This document shows positions 16,106 through 27,600 of a stretch of DNA of 64,000 bases, in pieces; within the stretch, counting starts at the first letter, position 1, and every line of letters begins with the position of its first letter. Under the pieces are notes generated by a model. It saw only the letters and a program-made list of their open reading frames with translations, did no database searches and was not told where the DNA came from. This stretch comes from Sagittula sp. P11. GTDB lineage: Bacteria; Pseudomonadota; Alphaproteobacteria; Rhodobacterales; Rhodobacteraceae. A program made the translations under genes and the position numbers. Location: NCBI RefSeq assembly GCF_002814095.1, contig NZ_CP021913.1, forward strand, positions 1,364,001 to 1,428,000. Reading direction: 5' to 3'.

Positions 16106-17524
16106 TCAGCCTTCCGTGGCGGGAGGCGGCGGTGCCTCGGACGTGGTGCCGAGGAAGGGCCGGCGCCCTTTCGGCTTGTCCGCGTCGGGGCCGTACCAGT
16201 CCTCGTTGCGGGTGACGATCATGGTCAGCGCCAGCGCGAGGAAGGCCAGCGTCGACCCCGCCAGAAGCGCGTAATCCGCCGAGCGCAGGATCAGGTAGAG
16301 CACCGCGTAGACCACGACCAGCATCGCGCCCAGCACCAGCGCCCGGCGGCCGAGGTTCAGCGCCACCACCCCGAAGAGCGTGAGCAGACCGATCACCGCC
16401 GCGCTCGACAGAGCGTAGGCCACCGCAAAGCCCAGGTGTTCGGCATAGGACACCATCAGGAGCACGAAGGTCGTCTGCGCCAGCCCGGCCAGGATGTACT
16501 GCACGGGATGCGCGGGCCGCCCGGTGCCCCGTTCGGTCAGCAGGATCGTCAGGAAGGTCAGCGCGATGAACAGGATGCCGTAACGCGCCGCGCGATAGGC
16601 CTTCTGGTAGAAATCGTTGGGCGTCAGGTACTCGACCCCGAAGGTGGTGCGGCGGGCCGCCTCGTCGGGGTCTTCCAGCCCGGCCTGCGGCATCGACCGC
16701 GCGAGGTGCGGGATCGTCCATTCGGCGGTAAAACCCTCGTCCGTCACGGTGGACCCGTCCGGCAGGAAGGCGCCGGTGAACGAGGGATGCGGCCAGTCGC
16801 TGACCATCGTCACACGCGAGGTGCGCCCCACCGGCGACACCATCATCAGCTGCGCGCCGTTCATGCCAAGCCGCATCTCGTAGCGCCCCCGCTCCCGCGG
16901 ATCGCCGACCAGCGCCTTCACCCCGGAGCGCTGCGACATGGGCTCAAGGGCCAGCGCCTCGCCGCCCTCCTCCAGCCGCGCCTCGCCCCGCAGGGAGCGG
17001 TTGTCATAGACGCCGAACCAGATCTCGGCCTGTTCCCAGAGCAGCCGCTGGTCCGTACCGACCAGCCGCTCCGCCGCCGCGGTGTCGAAGTCGAACCCGG
17101 CCTCTACCTGCGCGGTATAGACCGGCACCCGGAAGATGCCGCGCCTGCGCTCCTGCGTTTCGGTCGCGATGTCCACGTCGAAGGCTTCGGGCAGGAGGTG
17201 CACCGGGGCGCTGGCCTCCTGCACGGTCTCCCGGAACCGCTCGAACAGGTCCTCGCCGGTGTCCGGGTCGGTCAGGACGACACCGGTCTCCGGATCGACC
17301 CTGGGCCGGGTCGCCACCCGCGTCACCGTGGTTTCCACCGGGATGACAAGCTGCGGGCCATAGACGTACTGCCGGCCGCCCCACTCCTCGCCGACGCTGT
17401 TGATCGTCGCCTCGGAGTAGGACTTCCGCGAATTCACCACCTCCGCCGCAAAGAACAGCGGGATGAACATGAGAAGGGTGAGAAGGCCGACGATAAGGAA
17501 CCGTCGACCGGATGATCTGAGCAT
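16106..17524 (-). CDS. creD: inner membrane protein CreD
   Basis: 472 residues. An N-terminal membrane segment (FLIVGLLTLLMFIPLFFAAEVV) is followed by a periplasmic region of about 270 residues containing GGRQYVYGPQLVIP, then several transmembrane helices from about residue 318 and a Pro-rich cytoplasmic tail. This is the layout of CreD, linked in other bacteria to the CreBC response and to beta-lactam or envelope stress. No creB or creC lies nearby, so the gene stands alone here. Confidence 0.88.
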   Translation of the reverse strand: MLRSSGRRFLIVGLLTLLMFIPLFFAAEVVNSRKSYSEATINSVGEEWGGRQYVYGPQLVIPVETTVTRVATRPRVDPETGVVLTDPDTGEDLFERFRETVQEASAPVHLLPEAFDVDIATETQERRRGIFRVPVYTAQVEAGFDFDTAAAERLVGTDQRLLWEQAEIWFGVYDNRSLRGEARLEEGGEALALEPMSQRSGVKALVGDPRERGRYEMRLGMNGAQLMMVSPVGRTSRVTMVSDWPHPSFTGAFLPDGSTVTDEGFTAEWTIPHLARSMPQAGLEDPDEAARRTTFGVEYLTPNDFYQKAYRAARYGILFIALTFLTILLTERGTGRPAHPVQYILAGLAQTTFVLLMVSYAEHLGFAVAYALSSAAVIGLLTLFGVVALNLGRRALVLGAMLVVVYAVLYLILRSADYALLAGSTLAFLALALTMIVTRNEDWYGPDADKPKGRRPFLGTTSEAPPPPATEG

Positions 17525-17619
17525 GGCAATGTCCTCCGATTAATCACTTCGGCGAACATGCCGCCCCGGCTGTGCAGGCGCGCCCTGACAATTCTGCAGG
17601 GTTCGTGCAGGCCGGATCG

Positions 17620-19962
<2,343 letters not shown>

Positions 19963-19963
<1 letters not shown>

Positions 19964-20028
19964 CATCTTGGTGCAAAATACCTCGGGGGGCCCCGCAGGG
20001 GCGGGGGCAGCGCCCCCTCCCCCGGACA
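19963..20028 (-). repeat. dispersed intergenic repeat (CCAAGATGAA family), inverted
   Basis: Reads CTTCATCTTGGTGCAAAATACC, then CTCGGGGGGCCCCGCAGGGG and GGGGGCAGCGCCCCC on the plus strand, so on the minus strand it matches the 3658-3722 copy almost base for base. It is continuous with the CaiB-type fragment. Confidence 0.65.
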
Positions 20029-20029
20029 C

Positions 20030-20064
20030 GAAAAAGGCGGCGCACCGATACCCGGCACGCCGCC
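20030..20064 (-). terminator. rho-independent terminator of msrBA
   Basis: GGCGGCG (20036-20042) pairs with CGCCGCC (20058-20064) and on the minus strand runs into TTTTT. It lies 24 bases after the msrA stop. Confidence 0.7.
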
Positions 20065-20087
20065 CCTGTTGCCGACCCATCAGGGCC

Positions 20088-20594
20088 TTACTCCGCCGCG
20101 TCCCGCCGGGGCAGCACCCAGCCCGGCCGCGGGTAGTGGCAGGTGTAGCCGTGCGGAATACGCTGCAGGTAATCCTGGTGCTCGGGCTCGGCCTCCCAGA
20201 AATCGCCCACCGGCTCGACCTCCGTCACCACCTTGCCGGGCCACAGGCCCGAGGCATCCACGTCGCGGATCGTCTCCAGCGCCACGTCACGCTGCGCCTC
20301 GTCGACGTAGTAGATGGCCGAGCGGTAGGACATGCCCCGGTCGTTGCCCTGCCGGTTGGGCGTGGTCGGGTCGTGGATCTGGAAGAAGAACTCCAGCAGC
20401 CGGCGATAGCTGGTCTTCTCCGGGTCGAAGAGGATCTCGATCCCCTCCGCATGGGTCCCGTGGTTGCGGTAGGTCGCGTTGGGCACGTCGCCCCCGGTAT
20501 AGCCCACCCGGGTCTTTTCCACCCCCGGCAGCTTGCGGATCAGGTCCTGCATTCCCCAGAAGCAGCCCCCCGCCAGAACGGCACGTTCGGTCAT
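20088..20594 (-). CDS. msrA: peptide-methionine (S)-S-oxide reductase
   Basis: 168-residue repair enzyme that reduces the S-epimer of methionine sulfoxide in proteins. The active-site motif GCFWGMQD is at residues 10-17, with downstream family segments [25 protein letters not shown]-like and [11 protein letters not shown]. The start overlaps the msrB stop by ATGA, so the two enzymes, which act on opposite epimers, are made together. Confidence 0.93.
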   Translation of the reverse strand: MTERAVLAGGCFWGMQDLIRKLPGVEKTRVGYTGGDVPNATYRNHGTHAEGIEILFDPEKTSYRRLLEFFFQIHDPTTPNRQGNDRGMSYRSAIYYVDEAQRDVALETIRDVDASGLWPGKVVTEVEPVGDFWEAEPEHQDYLQRIPHGYTCHYPRPGWVLPRRDAAE

Positions 20595-21040
20595 TGGATC
20601 TCCTCCACCTGGTCGATGTACTGGCCGTAGCCTTCGGCCTCCATGTCGTCGCGGTGCACGAAGCGCAGCGAGGCCGAGTTGATGCAGTAGCGCAAACCGC
20701 CCCGATCGGACGGTCCATCCGGAAAGACATGCCCCAGATGGCTGTCTCCGTGGCGCGAACGTACCTCCGTGCGGATCATGCCGTGCGTGGTGTCCCGCAG
20801 TTCCACGACGTTCTCGGGTTCGATCGGCTTCACGAAGCTCGGCCAGCCGCATCCCGATTCGTACTTCGCGGCGCTGGCGAACAGCGGCTCCCCGGACACC
20901 ACGTCGACGTAGATGCCGGGCTCCTTGTTTCCCAGGTATTCCCCGGTGCCCGGACGCTCCGTACCGCTCTGCTGCGTGACGCGATACTGCTCTGGCGTCA
21001 ACGTGGCGATAACGTCCGGTCTGCGTTCATATTTTGGCAT
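20591..21040 (-). CDS. msrB: peptide-methionine (R)-S-oxide reductase
   Basis: 149 residues. Family segments are [35 protein letters not shown] and the catalytic cysteine in [12 protein letters not shown]. The paired CxxC zinc sites found in many MsrB proteins are absent (the first site reads [10 protein letters not shown]), so this belongs to the zinc-free type. A good ribosome site (AGGAGG) precedes the ATG. It is translated ahead of msrA. Confidence 0.93.
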   Translation of the reverse strand: MPKYERRPDVIATLTPEQYRVTQQSGTERPGTGEYLGNKEPGIYVDVVSGEPLFASAAKYESGCGWPSFVKPIEPENVVELRDTTHGMIRTEVRSRHGDSHLGHVFPDGPSDRGGLRYCINSASLRFVHRDDMEAEGYGQYIDQVEEIQ

Positions 21041-21457
21041 GTGCGTCCTCCTGTGCGGTCTGCAACGGAAGATGGGGCCTGTTGCGAATAAGCAAAGCCC
21101 CGCCGAAACATCGTACACATGAATGTGGGCAGCCTTGCGCCAAAAAGGTTCACCTGTCATGAAACAGGCGGGTGACAACGCTTTCTCCCAAGAACACGCA
21201 AGTCGCCTCGGGCGCGGAGATGGCAGCTCTGCGCCCGTCAATACCCCTCCGGACATCCACGGCTTGCATCGCAGCGTTCCGAAGCCCTGCTCTCGCAGGA
21301 ACCTGTACATTTCGAGTGAATGCGTATTGGCAGCACGTCCCCCCACTCGGCAAATCGGATTCCATCACGGAATGAACGCCCGCGCAAGAGTCACGTTGCC
21401 GTGGCGTCTACTGTTTTTTCGGCAATCCGCGAAATGTGACCGAACTGCCGCGCCCCG
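21041..21457. other. gap between msrB and queG with no convincing gene
   Basis: This 417-base stretch is less GC-rich than its surroundings. The best short open frame (21172-21375, plus) has poor third-position GC and no family similarity. It holds an imperfect dyad near 21149-21175 (TCACCTGT to ACAGGCGGGTGA) that could be an operator or hairpin, and the msrB promoter must lie near its left end. Nothing else is recognisable. Confidence 0.5.
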
Positions 21458-22513
21458 TCAGCCCTTGCCGCGCAGGCGCCCAACCGCCCAGCGGGCCGCG
21501 TCCCGGACGGCCTCGTCGGGGTCGTCGCACAGCCCCTGCGCCACCGGCTCCAGCGCCGCCCGGCCCGAGTTGCCCACGGCATACATCACGTTGCGCACCA
21601 TGCGGTCGCGCCCGATCCGCTTGATCGGAGAGCCGGAGAACCGCGCCCGGAATCCGGCGTCGTCCAGCGCCGCCAGATCGGCCAGCGGCGGGGCGCGCAG
21701 GTCGTCGCGGGCGTGATACTTCACCTCCTGCGCCACGCCTGCGAACTTGTTCCACGGGCAGACCGCAAGGCAGTCGTCGCAGCCGTAGATGCGGTTGCCC
21801 AGCCCGGGGCGCAGCGCCTCGTCCACCGGGCCCCTGTGCTCGATCGTCAGGTAGGAGATGCAGCGCCGCGCATCCAGCCGGTAGGGCGCGGGAAAGGCAT
21901 CGGTCGGGCAGACGTCGAGGCAGCGGCGGCACGAACCGCAATGATCCGCTTCCGCTCCGTCCGGCGTCAGGTCGAGCGTGGTAAAGATGCAGCCGAGGAA
22001 GAACCACGACCCCAGCCTGCGCGACACGAGGTTGGTGTGCTTGCCCTGCCAGCCGAGACCCGCGGCCTGCCCCAGCGGCTTCTCCATCACCGGCGCGGTG
22101 TCGACGAAGACCTTGATTTCCGGCCCCGCCGTGCCCTCCGCCTCTGCCGCCTCGATCAGCCAGCGGCCAAGCCGTTTCAGCCGCTTCTTGACCACGTCAT
22201 GATAGTCGCGATGGCGGGCATAGACGCTGACCGCGCCGCGTTCCGGCCGGTCCAGCACCGCAAGCGGGTCCTCGTCGGGGCCGTAGTCCTCCGCCAGCAT
22301 CACGACGGAGCGCGCCTCGGGCCAGAGCGCCGCCGGATCGCCGCGCCAGTGCATCCGCTCCGCCAGCCAGCCCATCTGCCCATGGTAGCCCGCACCGACA
22401 AAGGCCTGCAGCCGCGACATCACCTCGGGCAGGTCCGCCACGCGGGCGACACGGCAGTCGGAAAACCCGACCTCTGCCGCTTCCCGCTTCAGCGCTGCCG
22501 TCAGATCCTGCAC
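21458..22513 (-). CDS. queG: epoxyqueuosine reductase
   Basis: Cobalamin-dependent iron-sulfur enzyme for the last step of queuosine synthesis in tRNA, reducing epoxyqueuosine. It has two [4Fe-4S] motifs, [12 protein letters not shown] and [13 protein letters not shown], the conserved [19 protein letters not shown] segment and a C-terminal HEAT-like tail ([11 protein letters not shown]). The GTG at 22513 gives the family N terminus [19 protein letters not shown]; an ATG at 22558 would add 15 residues without similarity. It is separated from the GST gene by about 70 bases. Confidence 0.92.
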   Translation of the reverse strand: MQDLTAALKREAAEVGFSDCRVARVADLPEVMSRLQAFVGAGYHGQMGWLAERMHWRGDPAALWPEARSVVMLAEDYGPDEDPLAVLDRPERGAVSVYARHRDYHDVVKKRLKRLGRWLIEAAEAEGTAGPEIKVFVDTAPVMEKPLGQAAGLGWQGKHTNLVSRRLGSWFFLGCIFTTLDLTPDGAEADHCGSCRRCLDVCPTDAFPAPYRLDARRCISYLTIEHRGPVDEALRPGLGNRIYGCDDCLAVCPWNKFAGVAQEVKYHARDDLRAPPLADLAALDDAGFRARFSGSPIKRIGRDRMVRNVMYAVGNSGRAALEPVAQGLCDDPDEAVRDAARWAVGRLRGKG

Positions 22514-22583
22514 GCGACCCCCGTTCCTCTCTGTCCGAAGTGTCCCCGACCGCGGCACGTCATGCCGCGCAGGGCAACCGGCC

Positions 22584-23249
22584 TCAGAAGTCGAGGTCGG
22601 CGTAATGGGCGGGCGGCGGGAAGCCCGGCACCTGGTCGGCCAGGATCGAGCGGAAGGCGGGGCGCGACTTGATCTTCGCGTACCAGTCCTTGACCACCGA
22701 CGACCGGTTCCAGTCCACGTCCGAGATGTAGTCCAGCGACGACAGGTGCGCGGCGGCGGCGAAATCGGCCAGCGTCATGGAATCCCCGGCCAGCCAGCGG
22801 CGGTGATCCAGCAACCACGCCATGTAGTCGAGGTGGTACTTGACCGCCTTGGCGCCCGACTTGACGTTGCCGCTATCGGGGAAGCCGGCCTTCATCATCT
22901 TCTTGTTCACCCGCTCGTAAAGCAGCTTCGACGTCACCTCGTTGTGGAACTTGTCGTCGAACCAGCCCACCAGCCGGCGCACTTCGTAGCGCGCATCGGC
23001 AGAGCGCGGCATCAGCGAGGGTTCGGGATACTTCTCCTCGATCCATTCGCAGATCGCCGCCGACTCGGCCATTGTCTTGCCGTCGATCCGGATCACCGGA
23101 ACCTTGGCCGCCGGGTTGCGCCGCAGGAAGTCCGGGTCCTGCTCCCAGTAGCGTTCCTCCACCAGCTCGCATTCGATCTTTTTCTCGGCGAGGCTCAACC
23201 GCACCTTGCGGCAGAACGGTGAAAGAGGAACGTGATAAAGCTTGGCCAT
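22584..23249 (-). CDS. glutathione S-transferase family protein
   Basis: 221 residues with a thioredoxin-like N-terminal domain ([40 protein letters not shown]) and an alpha-helical C-terminal domain ([21 protein letters not shown]). The active site SPFCRK contains both Ser and Cys candidates. It probably conjugates or reduces with glutathione; the substrate is not known. Confidence 0.85.
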   Translation of the reverse strand: MAKLYHVPLSPFCRKVRLSLAEKKIECELVEERYWEQDPDFLRRNPAAKVPVIRIDGKTMAESAAICEWIEEKYPEPSLMPRSADARYEVRRLVGWFDDKFHNEVTSKLLYERVNKKMMKAGFPDSGNVKSGAKAVKYHLDYMAWLLDHRRWLAGDSMTLADFAAAAHLSSLDYISDVDWNRSSVVKDWYAKIKSRPAFRSILADQVPGFPPPAHYADLDF

Positions 23250-23350
23250 TTAAGTCCTGTATGGTCGGGGAGCCCCCCACTAATAGAGGTCAAGGCCACC
23301 GGGATTCAAGCGCCTCCACGCGTCCCGGCCACGGCGCGCCGAAGCGCCGC

Positions 23351-24103
23351 TCATCCTTCGAAACAGTCGTCCCGCCCGTCGGCGGCAATCGTCGCCGCGC
23401 CGTCCTGGATCGACCGCGCCCGCCGGTCGACAGAGTTCGAGGGCCGCCCGGCGTTGCGCTCCTTCGGGTTGGGCAGGACTGCCGCGAGCAGCGCCGCCTG
23501 CCGCGCGCTCAGCGCATCGGCGCTCACCCCGAAGTAGTGCCGCGCCGCGGCCTCCACGCCAAAGACGCCCTCGCCGAACTCCGCCACGTTCAGGTAGACC
23601 TCGAGGATGCGCCGCTTCGACCACAGCGCCTCCACCATGGGGGTCATGCCGGCCTCCAGCCCCTTTCGGAACCACGACCGCTCCTGCCAGAGGTAGACGT
23701 TCTTCACCACCTGCTGGCTGATGGTCGACCCGCCGCGCGCCGCCCCTTCCGAGATCGCCGCCCGGATCGCGCCCATGTCGAAGCCCCAGTGCTCGCAGAA
23801 ATTGGCGTCCTCCGCCGCGACGGCAGAGCGGGCCATGACCGGCGCGATGTCCTCGAAGTCGACCCAGTCGCGTTCCAGCGCGCCCAGCCGCGACCGCTCC
23901 ACCCACATGGTGTGCGTCATCGGCGGGTCGACCACGCTGAACAGCGCCACCGCCACGACCACCAGTCCTGCCATCAGCACCACCCCCCGCAGCACGAGCC
24001 TGCGCAGCCTCCGTTTCAGGGGAAGCCTGCCCGCCGTGCGCGCCTTGTCGCTCTTTGTCTTCCGCGCGTCCGTCTTGCGCGCCGCTTTTGCCCGTCTTGC
24101 CAT
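23351..24103 (-). CDS. mtgA: monofunctional peptidoglycan glycosyltransferase
   Basis: 250 residues. A Lys/Arg-rich cytoplasmic start leads into one transmembrane helix (LVLRGVVLMAGLVVVAVALFSVV), then the GT51 domain with AAEDANFCEHWGFDMGAI (catalytic glutamate) and GGSTISQQVVKNVYLW. It polymerises lipid II into glycan strands in the periplasm and lacks a transpeptidase domain, as in MtgA. Confidence 0.92.
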   Translation of the reverse strand: MARRAKAARKTDARKTKSDKARTAGRLPLKRRLRRLVLRGVVLMAGLVVVAVALFSVVDPPMTHTMWVERSRLGALERDWVDFEDIAPVMARSAVAAEDANFCEHWGFDMGAIRAAISEGAARGGSTISQQVVKNVYLWQERSWFRKGLEAGMTPMVEALWSKRRILEVYLNVAEFGEGVFGVEAAARHYFGVSADALSARQAALLAAVLPNPKERNAGRPSNSVDRRARSIQDGAATIAADGRDDCFEG

Positions 24104-24305
24104 CCCCCTTGTCTACACTGACGGGCGGCGGGTTCGAGAGCAAAAAAAGGAGCGCCCCGAAGGACGCCCCGCAGCCTGCCCGTACGGCCAGGCGAACCAC
24201 TTGTTACCGTCAAAAGGGAACCCCTTACCAACGCCCCCTATATTGCTTCGGAAGGTGGCCCCGACCGCGCGCAAAAGTGGCGAGAAAGAGGTTTTTGACC
24301 TAACG

Positions 24306-24578
24306 TCAACCAATTTCGCGGATTTCGTAGTCGCGCTTTATCCCTGCGGTTGTCCTACCCCATTCACTTTCACGCATACGTTTCTGATGCGCCTCGAAGG
24401 CGGCGGAATCGGTGAATCGCTCTGCAACGCGCCAGACCAGCGGACCGCTGGGCTCCACCTCGAACGACAGGCAGCCCGGCTCCGCGCGGGTCAGCGCCAC
24501 GTGTTCGGGCAGCGCCTGCCGCACCCGCTCCGCCTCTGCCGCGTCGGCGCAGATCAGCCGCCCCGTCAGTTCGATCAT
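24306..24578 (-). CDS. small antibiotic biosynthesis monooxygenase (ABM) domain protein
   Basis: 90-residue single-domain protein with the ABM/dimeric ferredoxin-like pattern: LTRAEPGCLSFEVEP and WRVAERFTDSAAFEAHQKR. Such proteins dimerise and include quinol monooxygenases and heme-degrading enzymes, but many have no known activity. GGGAGGGG precedes the ATG at 24578. It is downstream of gltB on the same strand but after the gltB terminator. Confidence 0.72.
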   Translation of the reverse strand: MIELTGRLICADAAEAERVRQALPEHVALTRAEPGCLSFEVEPSGPLVWRVAERFTDSAAFEAHQKRMRESEWGRTTAGIKRDYEIREIG

Positions 24579-24623
24579 GTCCCCTCCCCCGCGCCCGTCC
24601 AGCCAGAGCCCGTCCAAAGCCGA

Positions 24624-24657
24624 TAAAAAAAGGTCCCCGCCCGGGGGCAGGGACCTT
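24624..24657 (-). terminator. rho-independent terminator of gltB
   Basis: On the minus strand AAGGTCCC and GGGACCTT form the stem around a GC-rich loop, followed by TTTTTT. It lies about 20 bases beyond the gltB stop. Confidence 0.82.
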
Positions 24658-24675
24658 CGATGTCTTGCGCGGGGA

Positions 24676-27600
24676 TCACTCCGCCGGAACGGCGAGGCTT
24701 TCCTCGATGCCCAGCGGATGCGGGATCTTGTTCAGCATCTCCTTCGGGCAGACCTGAACGAAGTGCGCCTTCTCCAGGTCCCAGTGCTGCAGGATCTCCG
24801 CCGCGCGCTGCGACCGGGTCTCGGCCAGGTGACGCTCGATCAGGTCCTTCAGCTGGTCTTCCCAGGCCGACACGGTCACCGGGCAGGTCACCAGGCTTTC
24901 CATGTTCATCATGTCGCGCGCCTGGTCGTCCGGATCGTACAGGTAGGCCATGCCGCCCGTCATCCCCGCACCGAAGTTCGCGCCGATCGGCCCGAGGATC
25001 ACGGCGACACCGCCGGTCATGTACTCGCAGCCGTTCGACCCGCAGCCCTCGACCACGACCTTCGCACCGGAGTTGCGCACCGCGAACCGCTCTCCGGCAC
25101 GGCCTGCGGCAAACAGGTAGCCGTCGGTCGCGCCGTACAGCACGGTGTTGCCGATGATCGTGTTCTCCGACGCCACCAGCGGCGAGACCAGCGGCGGACG
25201 CACCACGATGGTGCCCCCCGACAGGCCCTTGCCGACATAGTCGTTGGCGTCGCCCGACACTTCCAGCTTCAGCCCCGGGGCCGCGAAGGCGCCCAGCGAC
25301 TGCCCGGCAGAGCCGGTCAGCTTGACGTGCAGGTGATCGGGCTGCAGCGCGTTGCGCATCCCGAACTTCGACACGATGTGCGACGAGGTCCGCGTGCCCA
25401 CGGTCCGGTGCGTATTCATCACCGCGTAGGACAGCTGCATCTTCTCGCCGTCCTTCAGGAACCGCGCCGCATCGCGCACGATCTCCGCGTCGAGCGTATC
25501 GGGAACCGGGTTCCGATCCTTGTCGCGGTTGTACTGGATCGAGTCGGAGCCATCCACGCGGATCAGCAGCGGGTTCAGGTCGAGGTCGTCGAGATGTTCC
25601 GCCCCGCGCGACACCTGCGTCAGCAGGTCCGCCCGGCCGATCACGTCCGCAAGCGAGCGTGCACCGATCTCGGCGAGGATCTCCCGCACTTCCGTCGCGT
25701 AGAAGGAAATGAGGTTCACCACCTTGTCGGCGTTGCCGGTGAACTTCTCGCGCAGCGCCGGGTCCTGGGTGCAGACGCCCACCGGGCAGGTGTTCGACTG
25801 GCACTGACGAACCATGATGCAGCCCATGGCGATCAGCGCGGCGGTGCCGATGCCGAACTCCTCGGCGCCCATCATGGCAGCCATCACGATGTCACGGCCC
25901 GTGCGCAGGCCGCCGTCGGTCCGCAGCGTGACCCGCGACCGCAGGTTGTTCATCGCCAGCACCTGGTGCGCTTCGGACAGCCCCATCTCCCACGGCAGGC
26001 CGGCGTACTTGATCGAGGTCGCCGGAGACGCCCCGGTGCCGCCGTTGTGGCCCGAGATCAGGATGAGGTCGGCCTTGGCCTTCGCCACGCCCGCCGCGAT
26101 GGTGCCGACGCCCGAGGACGCCACCAGCTTCACCGTGACCTTGCAGCGCGGGTTGATCTGCTTGAGGTCGTAGATCAGCTGCGCAAGGTCCTCGATCGAG
26201 TAGATGTCGTGGTGCGGCGGCGGCGAGATCAGCGTCACGCCCTTGGTCGAATGACGCAGGCGCGCGATCAGGTCGGTGACCTTCATGCCGGGCAGCTGGC
26301 CGCCCTCGCCGGGCTTGGCGCCTTGGGCAACCTTGATCTCAAGCTCCTCGCAGTGGTTCAGGTACTCGGCGGTGACGCCGAACCGGCCCGAAGCCACCTG
26401 CTTGATCTTCGCCGACGGGTTGTCGCCGTTGGGTTCCGGCACGAAGTGTGCCGGGTCCTCGCCACCCTCGCCGCTGTCGGACTTGGCCCCGATGCGGTTC
26501 ATGGCGACGTTCAGCGTCTTGTGCGCCTCGGGCGACAGCGCCCCCAGCGACATGCCCGGCGTCACGAACCGCTTGCGGATCGCGGTGATCGACTCGACCT
26601 CTTCCAGCGGGATCGGCTTGCCCAGCGGCTTGATCGCCAGAAGGTCGCGCAGGTGGATCGGCGGGTTCGCCTGCATCGCGTTGGAATACTGCTTCCACAG
26701 CTCGTAGGACGCCCGGTCGCAGGCCGCCTGCATCAGGTGCATGACCTGCGCGCCCCATGCGTGGGTCTCGCCGGACTTGCGCGCCTTGTAGATGCCGCCG
26801 ATGGGCAGCACGTCGCGGCCCGACAGGAAGCCCAGCCTGTGCACCTCCTCGGCCTTCTTCTGGATGCCCTTCACGCCGATGCCGGAAATGCGCGACAGCA
26901 TGCCGGGCAGGTACTCGGCGCACATCGCACGGCTGAGGCCCACGGCCTCGAAGTTCAGGCCGCCGCGGTAGGACGAGATGACCGAGATGCCCATCTTCGA
27001 CATGATCTTCAGAAGGCCCTGGTCGATGGCCTCGCGATACCGCGCCACCGCCTCGGTCAGGGTCATGTCCAGCAGGCCGCGCTTGATGCGGTCCGCCAGG
27101 CTGTCCTCGGCGAGGTAGGGGTTCACGGTGGTCGCGCCCGCGCCGATCAGCACGGCAAAGTAATGCGGGTCGATGCATTCCGCCGACCGCACGTTGATCG
27201 AGGTGAAGGTCCTCAGCCCCTTGCGCGTCAGGTGGCTGTGCACCGCGCTGGTGGCAAGGATCATCGGCATCGCGACCTTGTCTTCCGAAGTCCGCTCGTC
27301 GGTCAGGATGAGGTGGCCCGCGCCGGAGCGCACGGCATCCTCCGCCTCGGCCCGGATGCGCGCCAGACCGTCCCGCAGCGCGTCCGGCCCGGGTGTGAAG
27401 GTGCAGTCCAGCGTGACGCAGGGCGCGTTGAAGTGCTTCTGCAGCTCGGCGAACTGGGCGTTGCCGATGAACGGCGTGTCCAGCACGAGGATCTCGGTCT
27501 GGCTCGACGACTCGTCCAGCACGTTCTTCAGGTTGCCGAAGCGCGTCTTCAGGCTCATCACGCGGAATTCGCGCAGGGAGTCGATCGGCGGGTTGGTCAC

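Noticed and set aside
21172-21375. 67-codon frame in the msrB-queG gap
   Set aside because: Starts with GTG without a good ribosome site, third positions are not GC-rich as in real genes here, and the product has no recognisable feature.
24104-24305. Riboswitch or small RNA in the gap after mtgA
   Set aside because: There is an A-rich stretch and some GC runs but no known riboswitch core or stable long structure that I could recognise.
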